64,000 bases of DNA from assembly GCA_964385505.1 (NCBI GenBank), contig CAYLPI010000002.1, positions 1 to 64,000 of the forward strand, given 5' to 3'. Every line of letters begins with the position of its first letter. The stretch's first letter is position 1. This document shows positions 43,421 through 50,843 of this stretch, piece by piece. Origin of the DNA: CAITSH01 sp964385505 (lineage in GTDB: Bacteria; Pseudomonadota; Gammaproteobacteria; Burkholderiales; SG8-39). The notes under the pieces were generated by a model. It did not search any database. It was not told where the DNA came from and saw only the letters and a program-made list of their open reading frames with translations. The position numbers and the translations under genes are program-made.

Positions 43421-43728
43421 TGGAGGAACTGTTCGTGCTGGCGCTGTTTGCGCTGCTCGGCTGGCTGTGGTGGGACAGCATGCGCGCGCGCGAGCGCGCC
43501 GTGGTGGCCGGAAAAGCGGCGTGCGAGCGCGACGGCCTGCAGTTTCTCGATGAGACAGTCGAGTGCATCAAGCTGCGCCCGGCGCGTACCGAGGCCGGCC
43601 GGCTGGTGTTGCGTCGCGCCTATCGCTTTGAGTTTTCCGATAACGGCGCGAACCGCCGCGCCGGCAGCGTCAGCATGCTGGGGGCCGAGGTCGAATCGAT
43701 TTACACCGAGCCCTACCTGATTCAATGA
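43420..43728 (+). CDS. DUF3301 protein
   Basis: A 102-residue protein with one N-terminal membrane span (LFVLALFALLGWLWW). RERAVVAGKAACERDGLQFL and LRRAYRFEFSDNGANRR match DUF3301, a family of small inner-membrane-anchored proteins of unknown role common in gamma- and betaproteobacteria. The one-base overlap with the aldo/keto reductase gene indicates co-translation. Confidence 0.8.
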   Translation: MEELFVLALFALLGWLWWDSMRARERAVVAGKAACERDGLQFLDETVECIKLRPARTEAGRLVLRRAYRFEFSDNGANRRAGSVSMLGAEVESIYTEPYLIQ

Positions 43729-43762
43729 AGCTGTCCTTTACTGTCTATTACTGTCTATTACG

Positions 43763-43790
43763 GTCATTCCGAACGCAGTGCGGAATGACA
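43763..43790. repeat. GTCATTCCGAG family, short copy C
   Basis: Reads gtcattccgaacgcag and closes tgcggaatgac: a compact hairpin keeping only the outer arms of the family. It lies just before the ferredoxin-NADP reductase gene. A ttactgtcta duplication precedes it. Confidence 0.7.
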
Positions 43791-43798
43791 TGGAAATA

Positions 43799-44572
43799 AT
43801 GGCTGCTTCCACAAAATGGATAGCAGGCACCGTCGTCGGCCAGACGCGCTGGACCGAGCGGCTGTATTCGCTGCAGGTCGAAGCCGATGGTCCGGACTTC
43901 AAGGCCGGGCAGTTTGCCAAGCTGGCGCTGGAGATAGACGGCGAAATGGTGGCGCGGCCGTATTCCTTCGTCAATGCGCCCGGCACGCAGCCGCACGAGT
44001 TTTATTACATTACCGTGCCCGACGGGCCGCTGACCGCGCGCCTGCCCGGGTTAAAGCCCGGCGACCGCATCGGCCTGTCGCCGACGGTCGCCGGTTTTCT
44101 GGTGCTCTCCGAGGTGCCCGACGCGTATAACCTGTGGTTGCTGGCCACGGGCACAGCCATCGGTCCGTTTCTGTCCATATTGGGCACCGCGGCGCCGTGG
44201 CAGCGCTATCGCGATATCGTGCTGGTGCACGCCGTGCGCAACGCCGCGGAACTTACCTACCGCGACCGCATCGAATCCCTGATGCAGCAACATTCGCAAT
44301 TGCGCTACCTTCCCTTTGTGAGTCGCGAGGTGAGTCGCGAGGTGAGTCGCGAGGCGTACGCTGGCGCACTGACGGGGCGCGTTCCCGGAGCCATTCTCGA
44401 CGCTCGGCTGGAGGCGGCGGCCGGTGTTGCGCTGTCGGTGGCAGAGTCACAGGTGATGATTTGCGGCAACCCGGCGATGGTCGCCGACACCGTCGAGGCG
44501 CTGAAGGCGCGCGGCATGAAAAAGCACCGCCGCCGCGATCCGGGACACATAACCGTGGAAAATTACTGGTGA
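43799..44572 (+). CDS. fpr: Ferredoxin--NADP+ reductase
   Basis: A 257-residue FAD enzyme. The ATG at 43799 is preferred because ggaa lies at ribosome-binding distance; earlier in-frame starts fall in the palindromic repeat. The FAD motif is ARPYSFVNAPG (R-x-Y-S), the NADP site is LATGTAIGPFLSIL and the later MICGNPAMV. The C-terminus ends HITVENYW, with a terminal aromatic residue typical of the bacterial Fpr class. It moves electrons between NADPH and ferredoxin or flavodoxin. A 12-nt in-frame repeat inserts VSRE three times at about residues 174-185. Confidence 0.88.
   Translation: MAASTKWIAGTVVGQTRWTERLYSLQVEADGPDFKAGQFAKLALEIDGEMVARPYSFVNAPGTQPHEFYYITVPDGPLTARLPGLKPGDRIGLSPTVAGFLVLSEVPDAYNLWLLATGTAIGPFLSILGTAAPWQRYRDIVLVHAVRNAAELTYRDRIESLMQQHSQLRYLPFVSREVSREVSREAYAGALTGRVPGAILDARLEAAAGVALSVAESQVMICGNPAMVADTVEALKARGMKKHRRRDPGHITVENYW
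44318..44353 (+). repeat. Three in-frame 12-nt repeats inside fpr
   Basis: The unit gtgagtcgcgag occurs three times in a row and encodes Val-Ser-Arg-Glu each time. Copy number changes would lengthen or shorten the protein without shifting the frame. Confidence 0.9.
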
Positions 44573-45444
44573 ACAGCGTGAACACGCCGCGCGGCATGCG
44601 ACGACGGGGACGCGCTGTCGTGATGTCGCTCGTCGCGATAACGCTGCTCGGCGCCTGTACCATGCTGCGCCTCGCCTACAACAACGTTGATGCCGTTGTG
44701 CGCGTCATGGCGCAGGACTATTTCGACCTGTGGAGCGAGGACAGCACCGATTTGCGTGTGCATATCGCCAGGCTGCACGAATGGCACCGCCGCGAGGAAT
44801 TGCCGAAGTACGCCGCGCTGCTGCAGGGCGCGGCGGAGAAATTCGCCGACGGCCTGACCGCCGCCGATGTCGTGTGGTTGACGGGGCAGGGGCGCGAGCG
44901 TTACCGCGCGCTGGTGGTGCGCGCCGCCGACGAGGCGGCGCCATTGCTCGCCAGGCTGGGGCCGGACCACCACGCCGCGCTGGCGAAAAAAATCGCCGAA
45001 AACAACGCCAAGTTCGCCAAGGAGTTTCTCGGCGATGATTTACGCGAGCGCGAAAAGGCGCGGGTAAAAAAACTGGCCGGCTATATCGAGGACTGGACCG
45101 GCGCGCTCAGCGCCGCGCAGCAGGCGCGTGTGGTCGCGGCGGTGCGCGCGTTTCCGCGCCTGCAGGAGCTGCAACTGGCAAGCCGCCAGGCGCGGCAGCA
45201 GGAATTGCTGGCACTGTTGCGACGCCACCGCACGGCGGCCGAACTGGCGCCTGCCTTGCGCGCCTATTTCACCGACTGGGAGTCGCGCCGCGGCAGCGAG
45301 TACGGGCGCATGGCGACCGAGTGGGAGGCGCAACTCACCGCGATGCTGGTCGATCTGGGCGGCAGTTTGAGCACCGAGCAGCGCAGCCGCGCGATCAAGC
45401 GCGCGCTGCAGTTTGTCGCCGATTTTCGCTCGCTGTCGGGCTGA
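44569..45444 (+). CDS. DUF6279-like lipoprotein
   Basis: A 291-residue lipoprotein. A GTG start at 44569 overlaps the fpr stop as GTGA; a second GTG lies nine bases later. The lipobox is LLGAC (residues about 25-29), followed by TMLRLAYNNVDAVVRVMAQD, the L-R-L-x-Y-N-N-x-D motif of this family. The rest is helical and rich in charged residues with repeated ARQQELLALLRRH-type helices. It should be anchored in the envelope; function is unknown. It is last gene of the unit that starts with fpr. Confidence 0.8.
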   Translation: MNSVNTPRGMRRRGRAVVMSLVAITLLGACTMLRLAYNNVDAVVRVMAQDYFDLWSEDSTDLRVHIARLHEWHRREELPKYAALLQGAAEKFADGLTAADVVWLTGQGRERYRALVVRAADEAAPLLARLGPDHHAALAKKIAENNAKFAKEFLGDDLREREKARVKKLAGYIEDWTGALSAAQQARVVAAVRAFPRLQELQLASRQARQQELLALLRRHRTAAELAPALRAYFTDWESRRGSEYGRMATEWEAQLTAMLVDLGGSLSTEQRSRAIKRALQFVADFRSLSG

Positions 45445-45474
45445 GGGTACGGCCGGATTTTTTTTGGGTGACGG

Positions 45475-45505
45475 CTGGAAATCGCCGCCTGGCAAGGGTT
45501 TCCGG
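45475..45505. repeat. 31-nt repeat family, copy d
   Basis: Reads CTGGAAATCGCCGCC then TGGCAAGGGTTTCCGG. It is 30 nt past the stop of the lipoprotein gene and runs straight into the octamer array that follows. Confidence 0.7.
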
Positions 45506-45599
45506 CGAATGTGCGAATGTGCGAATGTGCGAAAGTGCAAATGTGCAAATGTGCAAGTGTGCGCATGTGCGAATGTGCGAATGTGCAAATGTGCGAATG
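45505..45599 (+). repeat. Octanucleotide tandem array 2 (GCGAATGT)
   Basis: About twelve units, mostly gcgaatgt with gcaaatgt, gcgaaagt and gcaagtgt variants, between the 31-nt repeat and a terminator. Its unit is the near reverse complement of array 1 at 41803-41880. Confidence 0.88.
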
Positions 45600-45627
45600 A
45601 AAAAGCCCCTGTCGGGAGGGGCTTTTT
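45600..45627. terminator. Bidirectional rho-independent terminator
   Basis: Perfect hairpin aaaaagcccc, loop tgtcggga, ggggcttttt. Runs of T follow on either strand. It ends the fpr-lipoprotein unit. Confidence 0.88.
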
Positions 45628-45763
45628 CAGGCTGCCTGCGGCACAACTCAGGCGGTGCGTTCGCGCCCGTCCGCGCCACGCCGCGGTAGCGCCGGCGCCA
45701 ACTCGGCTAGCATTGCGCATCGCCGCGACCAGGCCACTCCCGGCAGGCGCGCGCCAAGTCACC

Positions 45764-46549
45764 ATGCCCACAGAACGCCTGCACTTTTCCCACGCCAACG
45801 GCTTTCCCGCAGGCTGTTATCAAAAAATGTTCAATCATCTTGAGGGGGATTTCCGCATCACTGCGGTCAACACGCTTGGCCATGATGCGCGCTATCCGGT
45901 GACCGACGGCTGGCCGCACCTGGTCGAGGAGCTGATTGCCAGCATTGAGCGCGAAGCCGGGGTGCCGGTGATCGCCGTCGGCCATTCGCTTGGTGGTTAT
46001 CTCAGCTATCTCGCGGCGGTGCGCCGTCCGGAGTTGTTTCGCGCATTGATCCTCGTCGACTCGCCGATCATGGGGCCGTTGAAGGGCCACAGCTTCAGCC
46101 TGATGAAGCGTCTCGGTGTTGCCGACCGCCTGACCCCGGCGCACCTCACGCTGGAGCGCCGGCGCGAATGGCCGACGGCGCAGGCTGCGCTCGAGCACTT
46201 TCGCCGCAAGCAGGCGTTCCGGCGCTTTGACCCTGACTGCCTCGACGACTATGTCTGCCGTGGTACCGTCGCCGCAGTCGGCGGCGTGCGTCTGTTGTTC
46301 GACCCGGAAGTCGAGCACCGCATCTACCGATCAATACCACATGACCTGCACCGCCACCGCCGTCGCCTCGCCGTGCCGGCGGGTTTCATCGGTGGCCGCG
46401 ATTCGGCCGAACTGCGGAAAATCGGCACCGCCGCGATGCGCGGTCGCTTCCGGCTGGCGCTCACCGACGGCGGCCACCTGTTTCCGTTCGAGCATCCGGC
46501 GGTCGCGGCGGCCGCGATACGCGACATGGCGCGGGAGTTACTGCGGTGA
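45764..46549 (+). CDS. Alpha/beta hydrolase
   Basis: A 261-residue hydrolase. ATG at 45764 follows the family start (LHFSHANGFPAGCYQKMF). The nucleophile elbow is VGHSLGG with S75; the oxyanion HANGFP segment is at 10-15. The late GGRDSAEL and DGGHLFPFEHP segments supply the catalytic Asp region and His. Substrate unknown; the H-A-N-G-F-P start is shared by a subfamily related to esterases and haloalkane-type hydrolases. The stop overlaps azlC (GTGA). Confidence 0.85.
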   Translation: MPTERLHFSHANGFPAGCYQKMFNHLEGDFRITAVNTLGHDARYPVTDGWPHLVEELIASIEREAGVPVIAVGHSLGGYLSYLAAVRRPELFRALILVDSPIMGPLKGHSFSLMKRLGVADRLTPAHLTLERRREWPTAQAALEHFRRKQAFRRFDPDCLDDYVCRGTVAAVGGVRLLFDPEVEHRIYRSIPHDLHRHRRRLAVPAGFIGGRDSAELRKIGTAAMRGRFRLALTDGGHLFPFEHPAVAAAAIRDMARELLR

Positions 46550-47343
46550 GCGACGCACCGTCTTTGTCGCCGTCTTCACCATCGGGCGGTTTTGCCGCGG
46601 GCGGTCGTGCCGCGCTGCCGGTGGTGCTGGGCTATTTATCCATCGGCTTTGCCGCCGGCGTGGTGCAGCGCGGCTCCGGCCTGTCGGTGGCCGAGGTGAT
46701 GCTGTTGTCGTTGGTGTTATATGCCGGCTCGGCACAGTTCGTGGTGGCCAGCCTGATCGCCGCGGCGGTGTCGCCGGCGAGCGCGATCGCGACGGTGTTT
46801 TTCGTCAACCTGCGCCACCTCCTGCTCGCCTCGGCGCTGGCGCCGCATTGCCGCAGCTTTCGCTGGTGGCAGAACGCGCTGATCGGCGCGCAGCTCACCG
46901 ACGAGACCTTCGTCATCGCCTGGGGCAGGCTCACCGGGGCCGCAGGCGCGGCAATCAGCGCGCGCTGGATGCTCGGGCTCAACCTCTCCGCCTACAGCGT
47001 CTGGGCGCTGGCCAATCTCGCCGGCGCGCTGCTTGGCGAGCGCGTGGGCAGCGTGCGCGCCCTCGGTTTTGATTTTGCGCTGGCCGCGATGTTCGGTGCC
47101 TTGCTGGTGCTGCAGTTGTCGGCGCAGGCGCGTGCGCCTGAGCCTGAGCGTGCCGGAAGTGCCCGAGGTGCCGGAAGTGCCGGCGTCGCTGCCGGTGTGA
47201 TGGTGGCGCTGCTGGCGGGGGCGTTGTCGGTGGCCGCGACGCTGAGCCTGCCAGGCCACTGGAACATCCTCCTCGCCACCTTTGTCGCCGCCACCGCCGG
47301 CATGCTACTGCAGCAATGGAAATCCGCGAATACGTCCTCGTGA
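46546..47343 (+). CDS. azlC: AzlC-family branched-chain amino acid exporter, large subunit
   Basis: A 265-residue protein with a GTG start overlapping the upstream stop. Hydrophobic spans and LPVVLGYLSIGFAAGVVQRG, YAGSAQFVVASLIAA, NLRHLLLASALAPH and IGAQLTDETFVIAW are the conserved blocks of AzlC. With AzlD it exports branched-chain amino acids or their analogues. A short low-complexity stretch (ERAGSARGAGSAGVAAGV), coded by ggaagtgcc-like repeats, lies in a loop before the last spans. It overlaps azlD by 28 nt. Confidence 0.9.
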   Translation: MSDAPSLSPSSPSGGFAAGGRAALPVVLGYLSIGFAAGVVQRGSGLSVAEVMLLSLVLYAGSAQFVVASLIAAAVSPASAIATVFFVNLRHLLLASALAPHCRSFRWWQNALIGAQLTDETFVIAWGRLTGAAGAAISARWMLGLNLSAYSVWALANLAGALLGERVGSVRALGFDFALAAMFGALLVLQLSAQARAPEPERAGSARGAGSAGVAAGVMVALLAGALSVAATLSLPGHWNILLATFVAATAGMLLQQWKSANTSS

Positions 47344-47645
47344 TCGTGCTCGGCGCCGCCGCCGTGACGCTGCTGCCGCGGGTGCTGCCCTTGCTGCTGC
47401 TCTCGCGCGTCACGTTGCCGGGGTGGTTGCGTGTCTGGCTGGCGCAGGTGCCGGTGGCGGTGCTCGCGGCCTTGCTGGCGCAGGAAATCGCGTTCGAGGG
47501 CGGACGGCTGGTGCCGCTGTCGCAAAACGCCGCGGCTATGGCTATCGTGCCGGTGCTGCTGGTGGCGGCGCTGACGCGCAGTCTGATTGGGGCGGTGGTG
47601 TGCGGGGTTGTGGTGATGGCTTTGCTGCGGGCGGCGGGAGCGTAG
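47316..47645 (+). CDS. azlD: AzlD-family small subunit of amino acid exporter
   Basis: A 109-residue protein with four membrane spans: EYVLVIVLGAAAVTLLPRVL, then WLAQVPVAVLAALLAQEIAF and LIGAVVCGVVVMALLRA. Length, the L-P-R motif near the N-terminus and the place next to azlC identify AzlD. It overlaps azlC by 28 nt in another frame, the usual arrangement, so the two are made together. Confidence 0.9.
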   Translation: MEIREYVLVIVLGAAAVTLLPRVLPLLLLSRVTLPGWLRVWLAQVPVAVLAALLAQEIAFEGGRLVPLSQNAAAMAIVPVLLVAALTRSLIGAVVCGVVVMALLRAAGA

Positions 47646-48056
47646 TCGCGGCAGGCTTGCGCTCTATGTGGCCTCACTCGTTACCTCCGGCTCGTTGAGT
47701 TCTTCTCTGCTTGTTCGGTGGCGTTACTTTTGAGCTGGTTGTTTTGCTCCCTGGCGGGTGCGACCTGCTTTCTTTGCTTGTGTGAAGCAAAAGAAGTAAC
47801 CCGCCCCCCCCCGCAAGGGGGGTGAAACCTCCCCACTAAAAAGTAGCGCCACCCAAGGTAAAGAGAAGAACCAGCCAATCCGGCGTTTCGACCGAAGGCA
47901 CAGCCGGTTGATTTCACCCGTCAGGGGAAACGCAGAAAACCGCCTCCTGCGCCACCATTGCCATCGACTGGAAACGCCCGTCCCGAGGGCCTCTCCAGCG
48001 TATGGCCACGGCATGAAATCCCGGTCAGGCCCCCGCCTGCTGGCGCATTGCACCAA
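47646..48056. other. Intergenic region with hairpins, no gene seen
   Basis: About 410 nt. It holds an inverted structure from gcgttacttttgagctgg near 47726 to gcaaaagaagtaacccg near 47788, a type common in betaproteobacteria, then a C/G hairpin (cccccccccgcaagggggg near 47803-47822) and copy e of the 31-nt repeat. No coding sequence is supported. Confidence 0.5.
47968..47998. repeat. 31-nt repeat family, copy e
   Basis: Starts CTGGAAACGCCCG and ends CCTCTCCAG; the middle is diverged (TCCCGAGGG). It lies in the azlD to LysR gap, 60 nt before the displaced terminator copy. Confidence 0.6.
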
Positions 48057-48124
48057 TGAAAAAGGCGTCGCCGCTCTCGTGGGGACGCCTTTTTTTACGG
48101 GCTGGCTGCGATTACTTGAGCAGC
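48057..48124. repeat. Displaced copy of the SWIB gene 3' end and terminator (attR-like)
   Basis: This segment matches 52301-52367 with two substitutions and one extra T. It contains a terminator hairpin (aaaaaggcgtc and ggacgcctttttt) and, on the minus strand, codons for Leu-Leu-Lys and the TAA stop of the SWIB gene, but no SWIB gene precedes it. It now serves as terminator for the LysR gene, whose stop is 3 nt away. Confidence 0.85.
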
Positions 48125-48127
48125 CAG

Positions 48128-49120
48128 CTAGGAGACGGCCTTGCTGGACTCGACGACCAGTTGCCGGAACCAGACGAGCGCCGGATCGCGCTGGCTACGT
48201 TCGTGCCAGATGATGCGGTAGCCAAAGGTCTGCGGCTTCGCTGGCAGAGGGAATATCTGCACCGCCGAAAGGCCGCTGAGCTTCACCGCAATGCGCGCCG
48301 GCAGGCACATCACCATATCCGAGTTGGCCACCACCCACGGTGCGGTCATGAAGTAGGGAATGCGCAAGCCGACGTGGCGCGGCGCATGGCCGAGTGCGGC
48401 GAGAATATTATCCGCCGACATCTTGTGCCCGTCCGGGTAGAGCAGTAACACCTGCGGTTGCGCCGCAATCTGTGCCAGCATCGCCTCGCTTTTTCGCGCA
48501 TCGGGTTTCGTGGCTGAAAGCAGGCGCGCGAGCGGATGACCCTTGCGCATCATGCAGACGTAGTGATCGATGAACAGGTCGCGCGCGTGAAAATCCTGCG
48601 GCAACATCGAGTCGGCGTACAGCGCCACGTCGAGTTCGCCACGTTCGAGCAGTTCAAGCGTGTCTCCGGTCCATGGCGTGACATCCAGTTGCGCATGCGG
48701 GGCAGCGGCAAGAAAGTGCTGCGCCGCCTGTGTCACCACCACCGTCGAACCGTAATCGGTCGAGGCGAGCCGGAACACCCGTGCCGTCAGCGCCGGATCG
48801 AATCCTTGTGGCGCGAACACTGCGCCTATCGCCGTAAGTGCTGCCTCGACCGGCTGGCGCAGGGCCTCTGCCCGCGGTGTCAGTACATACCCGCGGCTTG
48901 TTCTTACCAACAGGGGATCGGCGAGGGCGCGGCGCAGGCGCGCCACTGCGCGGCTCGCCGCAGGTTGGCTCATCCCCAGGGTGTCACCAGCACGGGTGAT
49001 GCTTTGTGATTCGAACAGCGCAGCGAGCAGACGCAGCGCGCCCATTCCGAGATCGTCCAGCGCCTCGGCAACCGGTGCTGCCGGTCTGGTTTTGGCATCC
49101 ATTTTTTGCATGTCGGACAT
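48128..49120 (-). CDS. LysR-family transcriptional regulator
   Basis: A 330-residue LysR protein. The winged helix-turn-helix lies at about residues 29-87 (LRLLAALFESQSITRAGDTL, then MSQPAASRAVARLRRAL). The effector domain follows with RVFRLASTDYGSTVVV and WTGDTLELLERGELDVALYA, in the manner of NodD/SyrM-like members. It is divergent from the DJ-1 gene with 88 bp between starts, so it likely controls that gene and its own. Its inducer is not known. The block is bracketed by direct repeats. Confidence 0.9.
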   Translation of the reverse strand: MSDMQKMDAKTRPAAPVAEALDDLGMGALRLLAALFESQSITRAGDTLGMSQPAASRAVARLRRALADPLLVRTSRGYVLTPRAEALRQPVEAALTAIGAVFAPQGFDPALTARVFRLASTDYGSTVVVTQAAQHFLAAAPHAQLDVTPWTGDTLELLERGELDVALYADSMLPQDFHARDLFIDHYVCMMRKGHPLARLLSATKPDARKSEAMLAQIAAQPQVLLLYPDGHKMSADNILAALGHAPRHVGLRIPYFMTAPWVVANSDMVMCLPARIAVKLSGLSAVQIFPLPAKPQTFGYRIIWHERSQRDPALVWFRQLVVESSKAVS

Positions 49121-49172
49121 TCTCTTTCATTCATTGCGCGGATGCAAGGCAGTGCCTAGTCTTGTGCCTGTT

Positions 49173-49187
49173 GACGGCTCAGCCGTC
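49173..49187. promoter_or_regulatory. Palindrome upstream of the DJ-1 gene
   Basis: A perfect gacggct-c-agccgtc palindrome followed by gttttc, 21 nt before the ATG at 49209. It could be a LysR operator half or a short attenuator-like hairpin. Confidence 0.35.
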
Positions 49188-49208
49188 GTTTTCAAAAAAG
49201 GAACCGCT

Positions 49209-50054
49209 ATGAAGCATCCCGTTGTTATCTCGCGACGCAGCGTGCTCGGAGCCGGTCTTGCCATCGCCTCCGCAGCAGCTTTGCCACTTCTGCCTGATCT
49301 TGCCCAGGCCCAAGAGTCGAGAACGAGCACCCGTCCGGCAACCCCCAAACGCGTGGTGTTCATCGCCTCCAACCAGGTCATGTCACCGACCGCCGGTTTT
49401 CCGGTTGGTTACTACCTGCCCGAACTGGCCCATCCGTACTGGGCGTTTGCGCAAAAGGGCTTCCACATCGACATCGCGTCACCGGAGGGCGGCAAAATCA
49501 TCCACGATGAAATGAGCGACCCGGAGGGCGGTCGCTTCGGCAATCCGAATGACTTTTTGTCCGTCGGCTTCAAGCGTTCGGCCAAGATCGCGCCCCTGCT
49601 TGAGGCGACCAAGCCGCTGGCGGCGGTCAGGGCGGCCGACTACGACGCCATATTCGTGGTCGGCGGACTCGGTCCGATGATGACCTTTATCGATAACAGC
49701 GCGCTGCACACGCTATTCGCTCAGTTCTACGAGTCCGGCAAGGTGTCGGCGACCATCTGTCACGGTTCCTGCATCCTGCTCAAGACGAAGCTCAGTTCGG
49801 GCAAGCTGCTGGCCGAGGGCAAGCAGTGGACGGGCTTTTGTGACAATGAGGAAATCGTCGTTGACAAGACTTACAACAAGAAGGTTCAGCCCTTCCGCAT
49901 TGAAGAAGAAGCGAAAAAAATTCCGGGCACGCGCTTTGTGCAGGGACCGGCGTGGCGGCCCTTCGCCGTTGCCGACGGCCGGTTGATCAGCGGACAGCAG
50001 GGCAATTCGGGCGCGCTGACGGCCGAACTGGTGATCAAGGCGCTCGAAGCGTGA
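49209..50054 (+). CDS. Exported DJ-1/PfpI-family protein with Tat signal
   Basis: A 281-residue protein. The N-terminus ISRRSVLGAGLAIASAAALP is a Tat-type signal (SRR at 8-10, hydrophobic core, cleavage after AQA near residue 35). The DJ-1/PfpI domain follows with VFIASNQVMSPTAG, an acidic E72 in LPELAHPYWAF, and the nucleophile elbow ATICHGSCIL (C184, H185). The family includes glyoxalase III/deglycase-like and chaperone-like proteins. A Tat-exported DJ-1 protein would act in the periplasm, fully folded. It is divergently paired with LysR and is followed by the methyltransferase gene 44 nt later. Confidence 0.85.
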   Translation: MKHPVVISRRSVLGAGLAIASAAALPLLPDLAQAQESRTSTRPATPKRVVFIASNQVMSPTAGFPVGYYLPELAHPYWAFAQKGFHIDIASPEGGKIIHDEMSDPEGGRFGNPNDFLSVGFKRSAKIAPLLEATKPLAAVRAADYDAIFVVGGLGPMMTFIDNSALHTLFAQFYESGKVSATICHGSCILLKTKLSSGKLLAEGKQWTGFCDNEEIVVDKTYNKKVQPFRIEEEAKKIPGTRFVQGPAWRPFAVADGRLISGQQGNSGALTAELVIKALEA

Positions 50055-50098
50055 GCGTCCGGCGTATCGCGGTTTCCCCGCAACCGGAGACGGAGTGG

Positions 50099-50764
50099 AT
50101 GATGAAAAAATTTTTCCCAGGATTCGCGAGGATGATCTATATGACTTTTACGAGTGCTGCGCTCGCCATGGCCCCAGCAACCGGCGGCGCGCAGCAGGCG
50201 GGTGCCGAACTCGACCGTCGCGTCGAAGCCTATCTCAAGGCTGAGCGCAACAACTGGGACTATCTCAACGTGCCCTATCAGGACGGCAAGATTCTTCACG
50301 ATCTGATTGTCAAGGGCGGGCACAAGGCGATTCTTGAAGTAGGCACTTCAACCGGGCATTCGACGATCTGGCTGGCCTGGGCAGCGGCCAAAACGGGCGG
50401 CAGGGTTACCACCATCGAGATCGACCGCGCGCGCCACGAAAAAGCGCTTGCCCATCTGCAAAAGGCCGGTGTTGCCGCATTTGTCGATGCGCGCCTCGCT
50501 GATGCACATGTGCTGGTAAAGACGCTGCCGGGTCCGTGGGACTTTGTTTTTCAGGACGCCGACAAGGAATGGTACTTGCAATATTTCCTCGACCTTGCAC
50601 CGAAGATATCCAGTAAGGGCTGCTACACCGCGCACAATGTGGCGCGGCCGTATTCAAGCGAAACGGTGGCCTTTCTCGACACGGCGAGAAAGCGCGCTGA
50701 TTTCAGTTTTCGCTTTGCCGAGAACGCGTCTGACGAGGGTATATCGATCAGTTGCAGGCGATAA
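50099..50764 (+). CDS. Class I SAM-dependent O-methyltransferase with signal-like N-terminus
   Basis: A 221-residue protein. After MMKKFFPGFARMIYMTFTSA and LAMAPATGGAQQ, which reads as a signal peptide, comes a catechol-O-methyltransferase-type fold: AILEVGTSTGHSTIWLAW (SAM motif I), GGRVTTIEIDRARHEKALAH (motif II with the acidic residue), FVFQDADKEWYLQYF, then TAHNV. The D/N metal ligands of COMT-like enzymes are in FQDADK and AHNV. Export is puzzling because SAM is cytoplasmic; a start at an internal Met (IYM or TF) would give a cytoplasmic form. It follows the DJ-1 gene in one transcription unit. Confidence 0.75.
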   Translation: MMKKFFPGFARMIYMTFTSAALAMAPATGGAQQAGAELDRRVEAYLKAERNNWDYLNVPYQDGKILHDLIVKGGHKAILEVGTSTGHSTIWLAWAAAKTGGRVTTIEIDRARHEKALAHLQKAGVAAFVDARLADAHVLVKTLPGPWDFVFQDADKEWYLQYFLDLAPKISSKGCYTAHNVARPYSSETVAFLDTARKRADFSFRFAENASDEGISISCRR

Positions 50765-50781
50765 GGCGGCAGCGGCCGGTT
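50749..50781 (+). repeat. 33-nt direct repeat at the 3' end of the methyltransferase gene, copy 1
   Basis: Spans the last codons and stop of the methyltransferase gene (cagttgcaggcgataa) and ends gcggccggtt. It matches 51978-52010 at about 28 of 33 positions. The two copies bracket the hydrolase gene at 50844-51944. Confidence 0.75.
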
Positions 50782-50843
50782 ATTCAAGCCATGCATTAAT
50801 TAATCGAGAATGCAGTCAACGTCATAAACAGATTGGAGACCAA

